A stretch of 64,000 bases of DNA. It comes from Scytolyngbya sp. HA4215-MV1 (GTDB taxonomy: Bacteria > Cyanobacteriota > Cyanobacteriia > Leptolyngbyales > Leptolyngbyaceae). Position numbers and translations under genes: made by a program. Shown here piece after piece: positions 28,547-38,757 of this stretch (positions within the stretch are counted from its first letter, which is position 1; each line of letters begins with the position of its first letter). The notes under the pieces were generated by a model, which saw only the letters and a program-made list of their open reading frames with translations, made no database searches and had not been told where the DNA came from. The stretch spans positions 1 through 64,000 of the forward strand of contig JAHHIA010000013.1 in assembly GCA_019359045.1 (NCBI GenBank), written 5' to 3'.

Positions 28547-29034
28547 TTAGTTTAGGCAGCTTATAAAGCCATCGATCGCCTCACTCCTGGTGACGATGAG
28601 ATCTGAGGCGATCGCAGACACCCGATTGCTCCTGCCAATTTAAGGGCGATCGTAACTTCAATCCACAGCAGCATGGTACCTCAGGCATTCGTCAAGCTCA
28701 ATGCCAAAAGCAGGATTGCCACCGTCGCTTTTCCTCTCTTCCTAATTTCGGCATGGGGAGTAAAGTGCAGGTCAGAATTTAGAATGAATTTCTGATCAAG
28801 TAGACCTGCAACGAGTTTAAAGATCTGTAGTCCAACGGGTCGGACATCCCTACCGGATGCCTGATTCCTCTAATCTATGTTAAAGAAAAATATTGATTTT
28901 TTCAGGCAGAACTGTAATCACTAGGCTGCCTTGGCAGCAGTTCCTGAGAACTGAAGTTATTTGCCTACCAACTCCGCTGGATTTGCAGATAACTCAATGC
29001 CTACATCGTTCACATAATTTCCAACGGGTCTACC
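28547..29034. other. leader region of the TIR-WD40 gene
   Basis: No protein gene is visible in 488 bases. A weak promoter-like pair TTGATT (28893-28898) and TAATCA (28915-28920) with 16-bp spacing would give a leader of about 110 nt. Two HIP1-like GCGATCG sites occur near 28600-28650. The bases just before the ATG at 29035 (CGGGTCTACC) carry no clear Shine-Dalgarno sequence. Confidence 0.4.
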
Positions 29035-32000
29035 ATGAATCAGTTTCAGGATGCCTTTATCTCCTATGGTCGGGCTGACAGTAAAGCTTTTGCGAAGCGG
29101 CTCAACGATCGCCTTGTTGCCGAAGGATTAGAAGTCTGGTTTGATTTTGATGATATCCCTCTGGGCGTAGATTATCAGAACCAGATTGATGCCGGCATTG
29201 AACAAGCCGATAACTTCCTCTACATCATTGCGCCCCATTCGGTCAACTCTCCCTACTGTGGTAAAGAAGTCGAACTGGCACTACGACGCAACAAGCGCAT
29301 TATCCCGATCCTGCAGGTTGAGCAAATCACCCAAACCACCTGGCAGCAAAGGAACCCCAATGGCACCGATGCTGAGTGGGAAGCCTACAAAGCACGAGGA
29401 GCACATTCTAGCTTCCCGAACATGCATCCCGAAATTGCCAAGATCAACTGGATTTATTGTCGTGAAGGTATTGATGATTTTGAATCAGCCTTTGCAGGGT
29501 TGCGTGCCATCATGCAAAGGCAGCAGGACTATGTGCATCAACACACCGTGTTTCTGGCAGGGGCTTTAGCCTGGGAACGGCAGCAAAAACAATCTCGCTA
29601 TCTCTTGGTCGGCGAAGAACGGCAACAGGCGGAAACCTGGCTCAAAGTCCGGTTCAAAGATGAACAACCACCTTGTCTCCCCACTGATCTGCACTGTGAA
29701 TTCATTACTGAAAGCATCAAGAATGGTCAAAACCTGATGACTCAGGTGTTTCTCTCCTATGCAGAGGAAGAGATTGATGTCATGGAAAAAGTGCGTCGGA
29801 GTTTGCGACGCGAAGGATTCACCGTCTGGACTAATAAAACTGATATCCAAACGGGGGTAGCCTTTCAGGAAGCCATCAATCGTGGCATTGAGGAAGCCGA
29901 CAACATTGTCTATTTGCTCTCTCCAGCATCGCTCCAGTCTCTCTATTGCCGACAGGAAATAGAATATGCCTTGTCGTTGCATAAGCGGATCATTCCGCTA
30001 TTGGTCAAAACAACCGATCTGGAACAGGTCCCGTCCGCTCTACGAGATTTGCAGTACATCGACCTCACCGATAACGTGATGGAGGTAGACTACCAGCAAG
30101 ATGAGAGCCAGTTAATCCGTATCCTGCGGCAGGATGCTGCCTACTACGAAGAGCATAAGATGCTGCTGACCAAAGCGTTGAAGTGGGAACGGCAACATCG
30201 TAATCCCAGTATTCTGCTGCGGGGTTATAACCTACAACACGCGGAAGCGTGGCTGAAGGTGGGTAAGTCGCGATCGCAACATCCCCCTTTGCCAATTCAG
30301 GAAGCGTTGATTGCTGCTAGCCTCCAGCAACCCCCAGGCATTTCGCTGGATGTCTTTGTGTCCTATTCTCGCGCTGATTCTGACTTTGCCCGTCGCCTCA
30401 ATGATGCCCTGCAAATTCAAGGCAAAACCACCTGGTTTGACCAGGAGAGTATCGCTTCTGGCTCCGACTTTCAGCAGGAAATCTATCACGGTATTGAAAA
30501 TTCTAACCACTTCTTGTTTGTCATTTCTCCTAATGCTGTCCAGTCGCCTTACTGTGCCGATGAGGTGGAATATGCTCAGAAACTGAACAAGCGCATTATC
30601 ACTGTCTTGCATCGATCGGTGAACCCAGCGGAGCTGCATCCGGTGCTGGCAGCAGTGCAGTGGATTGACTTTAATCAACGAGAAGGGGAGTTTTCTGCCA
30701 ATTTCAAAGAGCTGCTACGTACTCTGGATAGCGATCCAGTCCATCTCCAAGCGCATACTCGTTTGCTGGTCAGGGCGATCGAGTGGGATAGCAGGGGACG
30801 CAAAGATAGCTTTTTGCTGCGCGGCGATGACCTGGAGGAGGCCGAACAATGGATGGCGCAGAGTAGTGGGAAAGATCCGAAACCAAGCAGCCTCCAACAA
30901 GATTATGTGCATTCTAGTCGATCGGTAGAGAACGCCACCCAGCAGGCCAGCCAGATTTTGCAGGCTGCTGCTGCGAAAGGCAGACAACGAGTACTGATTG
31001 GCACGATGGTAATGGCGATCGGGCTGGTTGTTGCGGGCATTGCTGGAGCCTATGCTTACAAAGCAGATGAACAGGCAAAAGCAGCTGATTATCAGGCAAA
31101 ATCTGCCAAAGAGCAGGCACAAATAGCAAAACAACAGGTTGTGGTCGCCAAAGACCAGATCAGCAAAGCTGAAATCAGAGAAAAGCATGCCCAAACTCGG
31201 CTGACTCAGTCCGCAATCGCCGTGAAAGCGGCAGAACATCACAAACAGCTAGCTCAACAGCAGGCACAGGCGGCTGAACAGCAACTCGCCACTGCTTCGG
31301 TGAAAACATTGCAGGCGGAGCAACAGCTTCAGCAGGCTCACCAGAAAATTGCTCTTGCCCAACAGAGTCTTACTCAAGCCCAGAAAGCCCAAAAAGAAGC
31401 ACAAGTAGGCACTTTTCTGGAACGGGAGGGAACAGATGTACTTAGGACGTTTCAAGCGCAACAGCTAAAGGCACTGCTTTCAGCCGTTAAAACTGGGAAG
31501 GCACTCAAATCCCTAGTCAAAGATGGGCGTCCGTTAGAGCAGTATCCTGCAATGAGTCCCGTTCTGGCACTCCAGACGATACTAAATCAAATCTTGGAAC
31601 AAGTGCAGTTGCATCATGCAGGAGGCGTTACCGCTGCCACTTATAGCCCAAATGGAAAATACATCGTCACAGCTTCAGACGACAGAACAGCCCATCTCTG
31701 GACTTCATCAGGGCAGTTAATTGCTGAGCTAAAAGAAAGTAACCCAGCTGAAAATAACGCTTACACTTCTGAACCAGCAATTGTCAGTTTTAGTTCGGAT
31801 AATCAACACTTTGTGGTCCGTTTAGCTAATGACAATATCGTTCGTGTCTGGAATATTGCAGGTCAGCAAACTGCTGAACTCAAGGGATCTCAATATATGA
31901 TCAGAAGTGTTGGGTTTAGTCCGAATGGCAAACGCATTCTGACGGCATCTCCTGACGACATGGCTGCTCGCATTTGGGACTTGTCGGGCCACCTAATTAC

Positions 32001-33582
32001 CGAATTGAAAGGACATCAGTCCCAAGTTTTGAGCGCCAGCTTTAGTCCTGATGGGCGGCGTATTCTGACAACCACAGGTGATGGATTTGTTCAGCTATGG
32101 CAAGAATCGGGGCAACTGCTGGTTGAATTCAAAGCGCATTCAGACTCGATCTGGAGCGCTAATTTTAGTCCGGATGGTCAACATTTTGTGACTGCTTCTG
32201 CGGATGCGACTGCTCGTGTGTGGGACCTGTCCGGTCGGCAAATTGCTGAACTCAAAGGGCATCAAGCGGGAGTTACTCAGGCGAGTTTTAGCCCAGATGG
32301 AAAATCGATTGTTACAGCTTCAGATGATAAGACAGCGCGGGTGTGGAATCTATCCGGTCAATTGCTGGCTGAATTGAGAGGGCATCAGGCAAGGGTCACC
32401 AGTATCAGCTTCAGTCCGGATGGACAGCGCATTGCCACAAGTTCAGATGATACGACTGCTCGTATTTGGGATTTATCCGGTCAATTGCTGGCTGAACTGA
32501 GAGGGCATGCGTATGCTGTATCGAATGCGAGCTTTAGCCCAGATGGACAGCATATTGTCACAGCTTCAATCGATAAAACTGCTCGTGTGTGGGATTTATC
32601 TAGGCTAACATCGCCAAAATCAGCCTGGACTGCATCTGCATCGATATTTTTGAGTCCCAATGGTCAGTATTTTCTGACGGTTCCTGACGACTATTCATCG
32701 GCTCGATTGTGGAATTTATCGGGACAACGCATTGCTGAACTAGCGGGCGGCTATATTTTTGCCGCCAGTTTTAGTGCTGATTCCAAGTATTTGGTCACTG
32801 CGTCAAACGACGCCACAATTCAGATTTGGGATCGATCGGGTCAGCCGATTGCCAAGTTCAAGGGCCCTCAAGAGCAGGTCACTAGCATCAGCTTTAGTCC
32901 CAATGGAAAATACATTGCGATGGCTTCCTATAACACGATCGCACAAGTCTGGGATCGCTCCGGTAAACAGATTGTCGAACTTAAGGGACATCAGGGGGCA
33001 ATCAACGGTCTCAGCTTTAGCCCAGATAGCCAATCCCTGGTTACCACTTCGACTGACAAAACGGCTCGTGTCTGGGATCTCTCAGGACGTTCGCTAGCAA
33101 TCCTCAAAGGGCATCGAGATTTGGTCTGGAAAGCTCGTTTCAGTCCCAACGGTCGGTATATCATCACGGCTGCCTTCGATAAAACCGCTCGGCTATGGAC
33201 CGTTTCGGGTCAGCTAATGGCTGAACTCAAAGGACATCAAGATTGGGTACGTACTGCCGACTTTAGTCCCGATAGTCAACGAATTGTAACAACCTCTGAT
33301 GATGGCACCGCAAAGATATGGGATTTGTCAGGTCGGTTGGTTGCTGAATTATCGGGACTCGGCAGGGCGAGCAATAATGCTGTTTTTAGCTCCGATGGAC
33401 AGCAAGTGGTTGTCGCTTCTAGTTATTACCATAATGTTCAGATTTGGCACGCTGGTAACTTAGACCAACTGATTACTCAAGGTTGTGGTTGGCTAGGGCG
33501 ATATTTACAAGATTCGCCAGAGTTGCTGGAAGGCGATCGTTCTCTTTGCGATGGCATCTTGAGTCAGCGCAGCAGCAAGTGA
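29035..33582 (+). CDS. triple-TIR, single-helix membrane, WD40-repeat protein
   Basis: A 1,515-residue mosaic. Three TIR domains begin near residues 6, 237 and 439. Each has the first strand (AFISYGRADS, VFLSYAEEEI, VFVSYSRADS), a BB-loop region and the helix with S/L-x-Y-C-x-x-E. The glutamate aligned with the NADase residue of SARM1-type TIRs is E78, E308 and E510. Each TIR is followed by a linker of pattern LL-x3-L/I-x-W-(E/D)-x-R-(x5)-LL-x-G-x3-x-AE-x-W. A membrane helix (~653-674) precedes a long Gln/Ala/Lys coiled coil (~677-800). From ~863 on come about 15 WD40 units (FSPDG...ARVWDLSG). No STAND or AAA ATPase lies between sensor and effector parts. In known bacterial systems TIRs deplete NAD or make signal nucleotides in defence or cell death; applying this here is inference. 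The gene stands alone, with terminators on both sides. Confidence 0.92.
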   Translation: MNQFQDAFISYGRADSKAFAKRLNDRLVAEGLEVWFDFDDIPLGVDYQNQIDAGIEQADNFLYIIAPHSVNSPYCGKEVELALRRNKRIIPILQVEQITQTTWQQRNPNGTDAEWEAYKARGAHSSFPNMHPEIAKINWIYCREGIDDFESAFAGLRAIMQRQQDYVHQHTVFLAGALAWERQQKQSRYLLVGEERQQAETWLKVRFKDEQPPCLPTDLHCEFITESIKNGQNLMTQVFLSYAEEEIDVMEKVRRSLRREGFTVWTNKTDIQTGVAFQEAINRGIEEADNIVYLLSPASLQSLYCRQEIEYALSLHKRIIPLLVKTTDLEQVPSALRDLQYIDLTDNVMEVDYQQDESQLIRILRQDAAYYEEHKMLLTKALKWERQHRNPSILLRGYNLQHAEAWLKVGKSRSQHPPLPIQEALIAASLQQPPGISLDVFVSYSRADSDFARRLNDALQIQGKTTWFDQESIASGSDFQQEIYHGIENSNHFLFVISPNAVQSPYCADEVEYAQKLNKRIITVLHRSVNPAELHPVLAAVQWIDFNQREGEFSANFKELLRTLDSDPVHLQAHTRLLVRAIEWDSRGRKDSFLLRGDDLEEAEQWMAQSSGKDPKPSSLQQDYVHSSRSVENATQQASQILQAAAAKGRQRVLIGTMVMAIGLVVAGIAGAYAYKADEQAKAADYQAKSAKEQAQIAKQQVVVAKDQISKAEIREKHAQTRLTQSAIAVKAAEHHKQLAQQQAQAAEQQLATASVKTLQAEQQLQQAHQKIALAQQSLTQAQKAQKEAQVGTFLEREGTDVLRTFQAQQLKALLSAVKTGKALKSLVKDGRPLEQYPAMSPVLALQTILNQILEQVQLHHAGGVTAATYSPNGKYIVTASDDRTAHLWTSSGQLIAELKESNPAENNAYTSEPAIVSFSSDNQHFVVRLANDNIVRVWNIAGQQTAELKGSQYMIRSVGFSPNGKRILTASPDDMAARIWDLSGHLITELKGHQSQVLSASFSPDGRRILTTTGDGFVQLWQESGQLLVEFKAHSDSIWSANFSPDGQHFVTASADATARVWDLSGRQIAELKGHQAGVTQASFSPDGKSIVTASDDKTARVWNLSGQLLAELRGHQARVTSISFSPDGQRIATSSDDTTARIWDLSGQLLAELRGHAYAVSNASFSPDGQHIVTASIDKTARVWDLSRLTSPKSAWTASASIFLSPNGQYFLTVPDDYSSARLWNLSGQRIAELAGGYIFAASFSADSKYLVTASNDATIQIWDRSGQPIAKFKGPQEQVTSISFSPNGKYIAMASYNTIAQVWDRSGKQIVELKGHQGAINGLSFSPDSQSLVTTSTDKTARVWDLSGRSLAILKGHRDLVWKARFSPNGRYIITAAFDKTARLWTVSGQLMAELKGHQDWVRTADFSPDSQRIVTTSDDGTAKIWDLSGRLVAELSGLGRASNNAVFSSDGQQVVVASSYYHNVQIWHAGNLDQLITQGCGWLGRYLQDSPELLEGDRSLCDGILSQRSSK

Positions 33583-33606
33583 TGATGAATCTGCCCCCAA
33601 TATAAA

Positions 33607-33644
33607 AAACAGGCATTCGTGGAAAACCACAAGAATGCCTGTTT
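33607..33644. terminator. bidirectional terminator
   Basis: AAACAGGCATTC pairs with GAATGCCTGTTT, extended by GTGG/CCAC around an AAAA loop with a 2-nt bulge. Read leftward it is followed by a six-T run; read rightward by TTTAATT. It lies 24 nt past the stop of the TIR-WD40 gene. Confidence 0.85.
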
Positions 33645-33733
33645 AATTCAACCAGAAAGAGAGGAGTGAGCCTGGATTGGCTCAACTCCCAATTGACCTA
33701 GTAGAACTTGGCGGAAATCTTGCCTAGCATTCT

Positions 33734-33754
33734 GACTCCTAGCTTCTGGCTCCT
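33734..33754. repeat. heptanucleotide array within an inverted repeat
   Basis: Three units GACTCCT, AGCTTCT, GGCTCCT sit between the inverted sequences CATTCTGA (33729-33736) and TCAGAATG (33754-33761). Same sequence family as the arrays in mutS and before rbgA. Confidence 0.6.
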
Positions 33755-33903
33755 TCAGAATGGTTGCCCGACTTACGCCCCCAAGTACTAAGTAGGTAGC
33801 CCTAATTAATTGTAAGAAAGGGATTTAGAGGCTGTGCCCCTAGGCAGAGGGGGTTACCCCCTCCACCCCCAAAAACATCTTCAATTTAATTTAGCCCAGC
33901 TAC

Positions 33904-35598
<1,695 letters not shown>

Positions 35599-35685
35599 AT
35601 GGATGAGTATTAATGGTGTTACAAAGCTTGAGCAATCGAGATCCTCCTGGATAACTCAAACTTCCAACCTTAAAACTCATCATTC

Positions 35686-35997
35686 CTAGGCAACGATCGC
35701 CAGAATGTCTTTCTCAGACAGGAGAACGTACTCTTCACTACCCAGTTTGATATCCGTCCCGGCATATTTAGAGTAGAGAACTTTGTCACCGACTTTGACT
35801 TCTACTTCTTGACGGGAGCCATCATCGTTGCGTTTGCCAGGACCCACAGCTGCGATTTCGCCCACCTGGGGTTTTTCTTTGGCAGTGTCGGGTAGCAAGA
35901 TACCACCAGCGGTTTTTTCTTCGGACGCACTCACTTTGATAAAAACGCGATCGCCCAAAGGCTTAACAGTAGAGACACTTAGAGACACAGGAGCCAT
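35686..35997 (-). CDS. groS: co-chaperonin GroES
   Basis: The 103-residue lid of the GroEL chamber. It has the family pattern [12 protein letters not shown], the mobile loop [19 protein letters not shown] that binds GroEL, and the end [15 protein letters not shown]. The start is the ATG at 35997, with GGAGGA eight bases upstream; a frame open to 36024 adds residues not found in the family. First gene of groESL. The leader to the CIRCE operator is about 185 nt, so the transcript carries a long untranslated leader or the promoter lies nearer than the operator. Confidence 0.97.
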   Translation of the reverse strand: MAPVSLSVSTVKPLGDRVFIKVSASEEKTAGGILLPDTAKEKPQVGEIAAVGPGKRNDDGSRQEVEVKVGDKVLYSKYAGTDIKLGSEEYVLLSEKDILAIVA

Positions 35998-36181
35998 ACG
36001 AAATCCTCCAGACAATAGATTCAATGAAACGAGGTTTACCAGTTAAAATCCAATACAAGTCAGACTTTCAGTCTGAGTCTTAGCGCATTTTCGCCAAGAG
36101 ATAGGGGCTTTGCTGACAGATGCCTGAAACAATTCAGCCCATCATTCACAATCCCTTCGTCTATCTATCCAGAGTCTTAAT

Positions 36182-36208
36182 TTAGCACTCTCCGGCTATG
36201 AGTGCTAA
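36182..36208. promoter_or_regulatory. CIRCE operator (HrcA-binding inverted repeat)
   Basis: TTAGCACTC, nine spacer bases, GAGTGCTAA: an exact match to the consensus CIRCE palindrome. HrcA represses groESL through this site in many bacteria including cyanobacteria, releasing it on heat shock. It lies in the divergent region between groES and the ferredoxin gene. Confidence 0.96.
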
Positions 36209-36264
36209 TTTAGCTGAGGACGGTTAACGATCGCAACTTTCTTTGATGTACGGGTTCCCGAACT

Positions 36265-36690
36265 GTGACCAATTCCGCTGATCTCTCATCTGCTGATTTT
36301 TCTGAGACTTGTTCTAGCACTCTTTCTGCCTGTGTGCGGGCGTTAGGGCTATCTACGATTCAACGCCACCTGTTTCTCTGTGCCGACCAAACCAAACCTA
36401 AATGCTGCTCCAAAGAGGTGGGTTTAGAAGCCTGGGATTACCTGAAGCGTCGCCTCAAAGAATTGGGGTTGGATCAACCTACGGCAGATCGACCCAGTTG
36501 CATTTTCCGCACCAAAGCAAATTGCTTGCGAGTCTGCTGCGAAGGTCCGGTGCTGCTGGTCTACCCCGATGGCGTCTGGTATCGCACCGCTACTCCCCCC
36601 GTGATTGAACGCATCATCCAGGAACATTTGCTTGGCAACCAGGTTGTGCAGGAATACGCTTTTCTGGAACACCCCCTACCAGAACCTTGA
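36265..36690 (+). CDS. thioredoxin-like [2Fe-2S] ferredoxin
   Basis: A 141-residue protein of the thioredoxin-fold [2Fe-2S] ferredoxin family. The core starts at ~33 with [16 protein letters not shown], holding the first cysteines of the cluster site. The second pair is in [20 protein letters not shown], followed by a helix ending EHLLGN. These features match the Aquifex-type ferredoxins and the NuoE-like fold. It probably carries electrons in the cytoplasm, partner unknown. The first ~30 residues are Ser/Ala-rich and may be flexible. The start is a GTG at 36265; no ATG is in frame nearby. Its 5' end is only 57 bases from the CIRCE operator, so HrcA might affect it too. Confidence 0.85.
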   Translation: MTNSADLSSADFSETCSSTLSACVRALGLSTIQRHLFLCADQTKPKCCSKEVGLEAWDYLKRRLKELGLDQPTADRPSCIFRTKANCLRVCCEGPVLLVYPDGVWYRTATPPVIERIIQEHLLGNQVVQEYAFLEHPLPEP

Positions 36691-36836
36691 GCTGAGTAAC
36701 TTTCAAAAAAAGTATAGATCTCTTCTAGCGACAGCTTGCCCCATCTGTGGATTTTGGCAGTGACCGTCTCTGATCGCATGATTGCAGATTTCTGGGGACG
36801 ACTGGATGAAACACTAGGAGAATTGAGTCGCCGAGT

Positions 36837-38558
36837 TTACAAAGGTCTCAAATTCTTCAAGATTGCCAAAATGCAATCTGCTTTCAGAAGAACGAGTTGG
36901 TCTGTCTGCAAAACCGTACAACGATCGCCCACCTTTGCCAGGGCAGGCATTTTTCCTTGTTGCAACTGGACGATCGCTTGAGCCGTCACGGGTTGATATT
37001 GCTTTAGCCAGCTATCCTGAGCTACAAATGTTGCTGAAAACGCCCGTTTATCGAGCAGCCAATGGGTCACGCCATATTTCTGAATGAGCTGTTGTATCAC
37101 CGCTGGGTCAGTACTGTATTGCGCGTCAATCAGTTCCAGAACACGTTGCCGAAATTGCCGATAATAGCCCCAATGGTAAGGAATCGCATATTCTTCAGCC
37201 ACTAAAACCGATCGTCCTGCAAATGTAGGCAAATTGCTTGCCTCACCGGACAGAGATGCAACCAGACTGGTTTTCGGCTGGGCTGTCAAATAGCGATAGA
37301 GCGTGGGTGCGGTTCCTGTTACGTAGGTGTTTTTGGGAAAATTGTTGAGCGACAATGGGTAAAGCACCAATAGCACCATTGTCAACACAACCAACCCATT
37401 TGTCAGCACTGCTCGACGCTCGGATAACCCGACCCAGCGAAACAAAGCATCTAGCAAAATGGTAAGCGCGATCGCGGCTGACAGCGCCATCACAATCCGC
37501 AAGTTGTGCTGCGTATAGCGACTGGGCAAATGCAACTTGAACAACAACAAATGCGCCAACCCAAACCAGATGAAGCCCGTGACGATGACTTGCCAAAATA
37601 GCCCCATCCCTACCTGAATTTGCTGCACCAGGGGAAACCGTTTTGGGAAGCGGAGTAGCACTGGTAAGCCCAATGCGGCACAAAAGAGCGGTGGATCGAG
37701 GGCAGGCTGAATGCCACTCCGTCCCCCCCAGATCCAGTACTTACCAAAATCATCATAAAAAAACCGCGATCGTCCACCGGGCAAAAACTCTGGCAAGGTT
37801 CTAGCTTGTGCCGCCTTAATCACAGGTCCAAATTCTGAAGAAGCCAGGACATAGGGCAACATCACTGCTGCCACAACCACTAATCCCGACAAATACAAAC
37901 GACGATCATCCAGATTTTGGCAGAGGTGCAGCCGTCCCTCTCGCCATTCCCACAAGCGGAGAAAGAGAATTCCCGCAGCTACCAACACATACTGTGGATA
38001 AAAGCCCCCTAATAACGCGATCGCAACCCAGCAAAGAAGCCACGATCGGCGCAGTAAATAAAACAAAAACGCTAGAAACAAAAGATTGAGAAACGATCGT
38101 GGCGAAGCTGAAGCCAGATCATCTCGCATCCAAAAGTTTTGGTTGAATAACAACGTGGCAACAAACGCTGTTGCCGGAATTGGAATAATTTGTAAGCACA
38201 AGGCAAAACAATATACCGTCGTCAATACTGCCAACACCGTAGGCAGCACCTTGCTCAACAGCAAAGGCGTGATTCCCAACTTTGCCAGAAGCCAATACAG
38301 TCCCGTATAAGCCAGCGGTGCAACCGACTGAAAATAGTCTGCAATCAAATCTTTGGGAAACAAATCGGGGTCGATAAACCGCTGCATCCAGAACACATGC
38401 TGCCGTGCATCGTCTTGTACTACAAACTCGCTAACGAATGCCTGCCGCCAACACAGCACTCCATACACGACTGCAAAAGCAAGACTGAGACTGACCCAGA
38501 AGGTTCGATTAGCCGGGGTGCTTTTGGCGGTGAGTAGTTTGTAGAGCGAGATTGTCAT
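36837..38558 (-). CDS. polytopic membrane protein, GT-C-like, paralogue A
   Basis: A 573-residue protein with about ten hydrophobic segments. After the first helix comes a polar loop with VVQDDARQHVFWMQRF, then DLIADYFQSVAP. An acidic pair in this first outside loop is what GT-C glycosyltransferases use, so a lipid-linked sugar transferase is possible, though no family was recognised with certainty. The last ~150 residues form a soluble outside domain with conserved blocks (SLSGEASNLPTFAGRSVLVAEEYAIPYHWGYY in pieces, YGVTHWLLDKRAF). The same blocks appear in the next gene (38758-40521), which is a clear paralogue. Both are leftward, 199 bases apart. Confidence 0.75.
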   Translation of the reverse strand: MTISLYKLLTAKSTPANRTFWVSLSLAFAVVYGVLCWRQAFVSEFVVQDDARQHVFWMQRFIDPDLFPKDLIADYFQSVAPLAYTGLYWLLAKLGITPLLLSKVLPTVLAVLTTVYCFALCLQIIPIPATAFVATLLFNQNFWMRDDLASASPRSFLNLLFLAFLFYLLRRSWLLCWVAIALLGGFYPQYVLVAAGILFLRLWEWREGRLHLCQNLDDRRLYLSGLVVVAAVMLPYVLASSEFGPVIKAAQARTLPEFLPGGRSRFFYDDFGKYWIWGGRSGIQPALDPPLFCAALGLPVLLRFPKRFPLVQQIQVGMGLFWQVIVTGFIWFGLAHLLLFKLHLPSRYTQHNLRIVMALSAAIALTILLDALFRWVGLSERRAVLTNGLVVLTMVLLVLYPLSLNNFPKNTYVTGTAPTLYRYLTAQPKTSLVASLSGEASNLPTFAGRSVLVAEEYAIPYHWGYYRQFRQRVLELIDAQYSTDPAVIQQLIQKYGVTHWLLDKRAFSATFVAQDSWLKQYQPVTAQAIVQLQQGKMPALAKVGDRCTVLQTDQLVLLKADCILAILKNLRPL

Positions 38559-38705
38559 GGGATAGAGGAGTGCGGAGAAAGATAGCGAGACCCGAAGACT
38601 TGGAGATAGAGGAGATATAGAGCAAGGGAACGGTTTTGAGTTTTGAGGATCATCACTCCTCGATTCCTTTATCCCTCCAGCTTTTACCTGCTTATGCCCT
38701 CAACT

Positions 38706-38747
38706 CAGTTATCTGATATTTGATATCAGTTATCTGATATTTGATAC
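38706..38747. repeat. 21-bp direct repeat, two copies
   Basis: A 21-base unit beginning CAGTTATCTGATATTT occurs twice head to tail (38706-38726 and 38727-38747) with one difference at the last base. It lies just past the stop codon of paralogue B and before paralogue A. Confidence 0.9.
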
Positions 38748-38757
38748 CGGATGTAGA

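Larger units (their letters stand above)
33583..33903. other. convergent spacer between the TIR-WD40 gene and groEL
   Basis: No gene is visible in 321 bases. It contains a strong bidirectional terminator (33607-33644), a short 7-nt repeat array at 33734-33754 and a G5/C5 palindrome near 33847-33859. Confidence 0.6.

Noticed and set aside
28489-33903. Multi-gene defence island around the TIR-WD40 gene
   Set aside because: Its neighbours are a flotillin operon and groESL, both ordinary; no nuclease, cyclase or phage-defence partner is adjacent, so the gene was treated as single.
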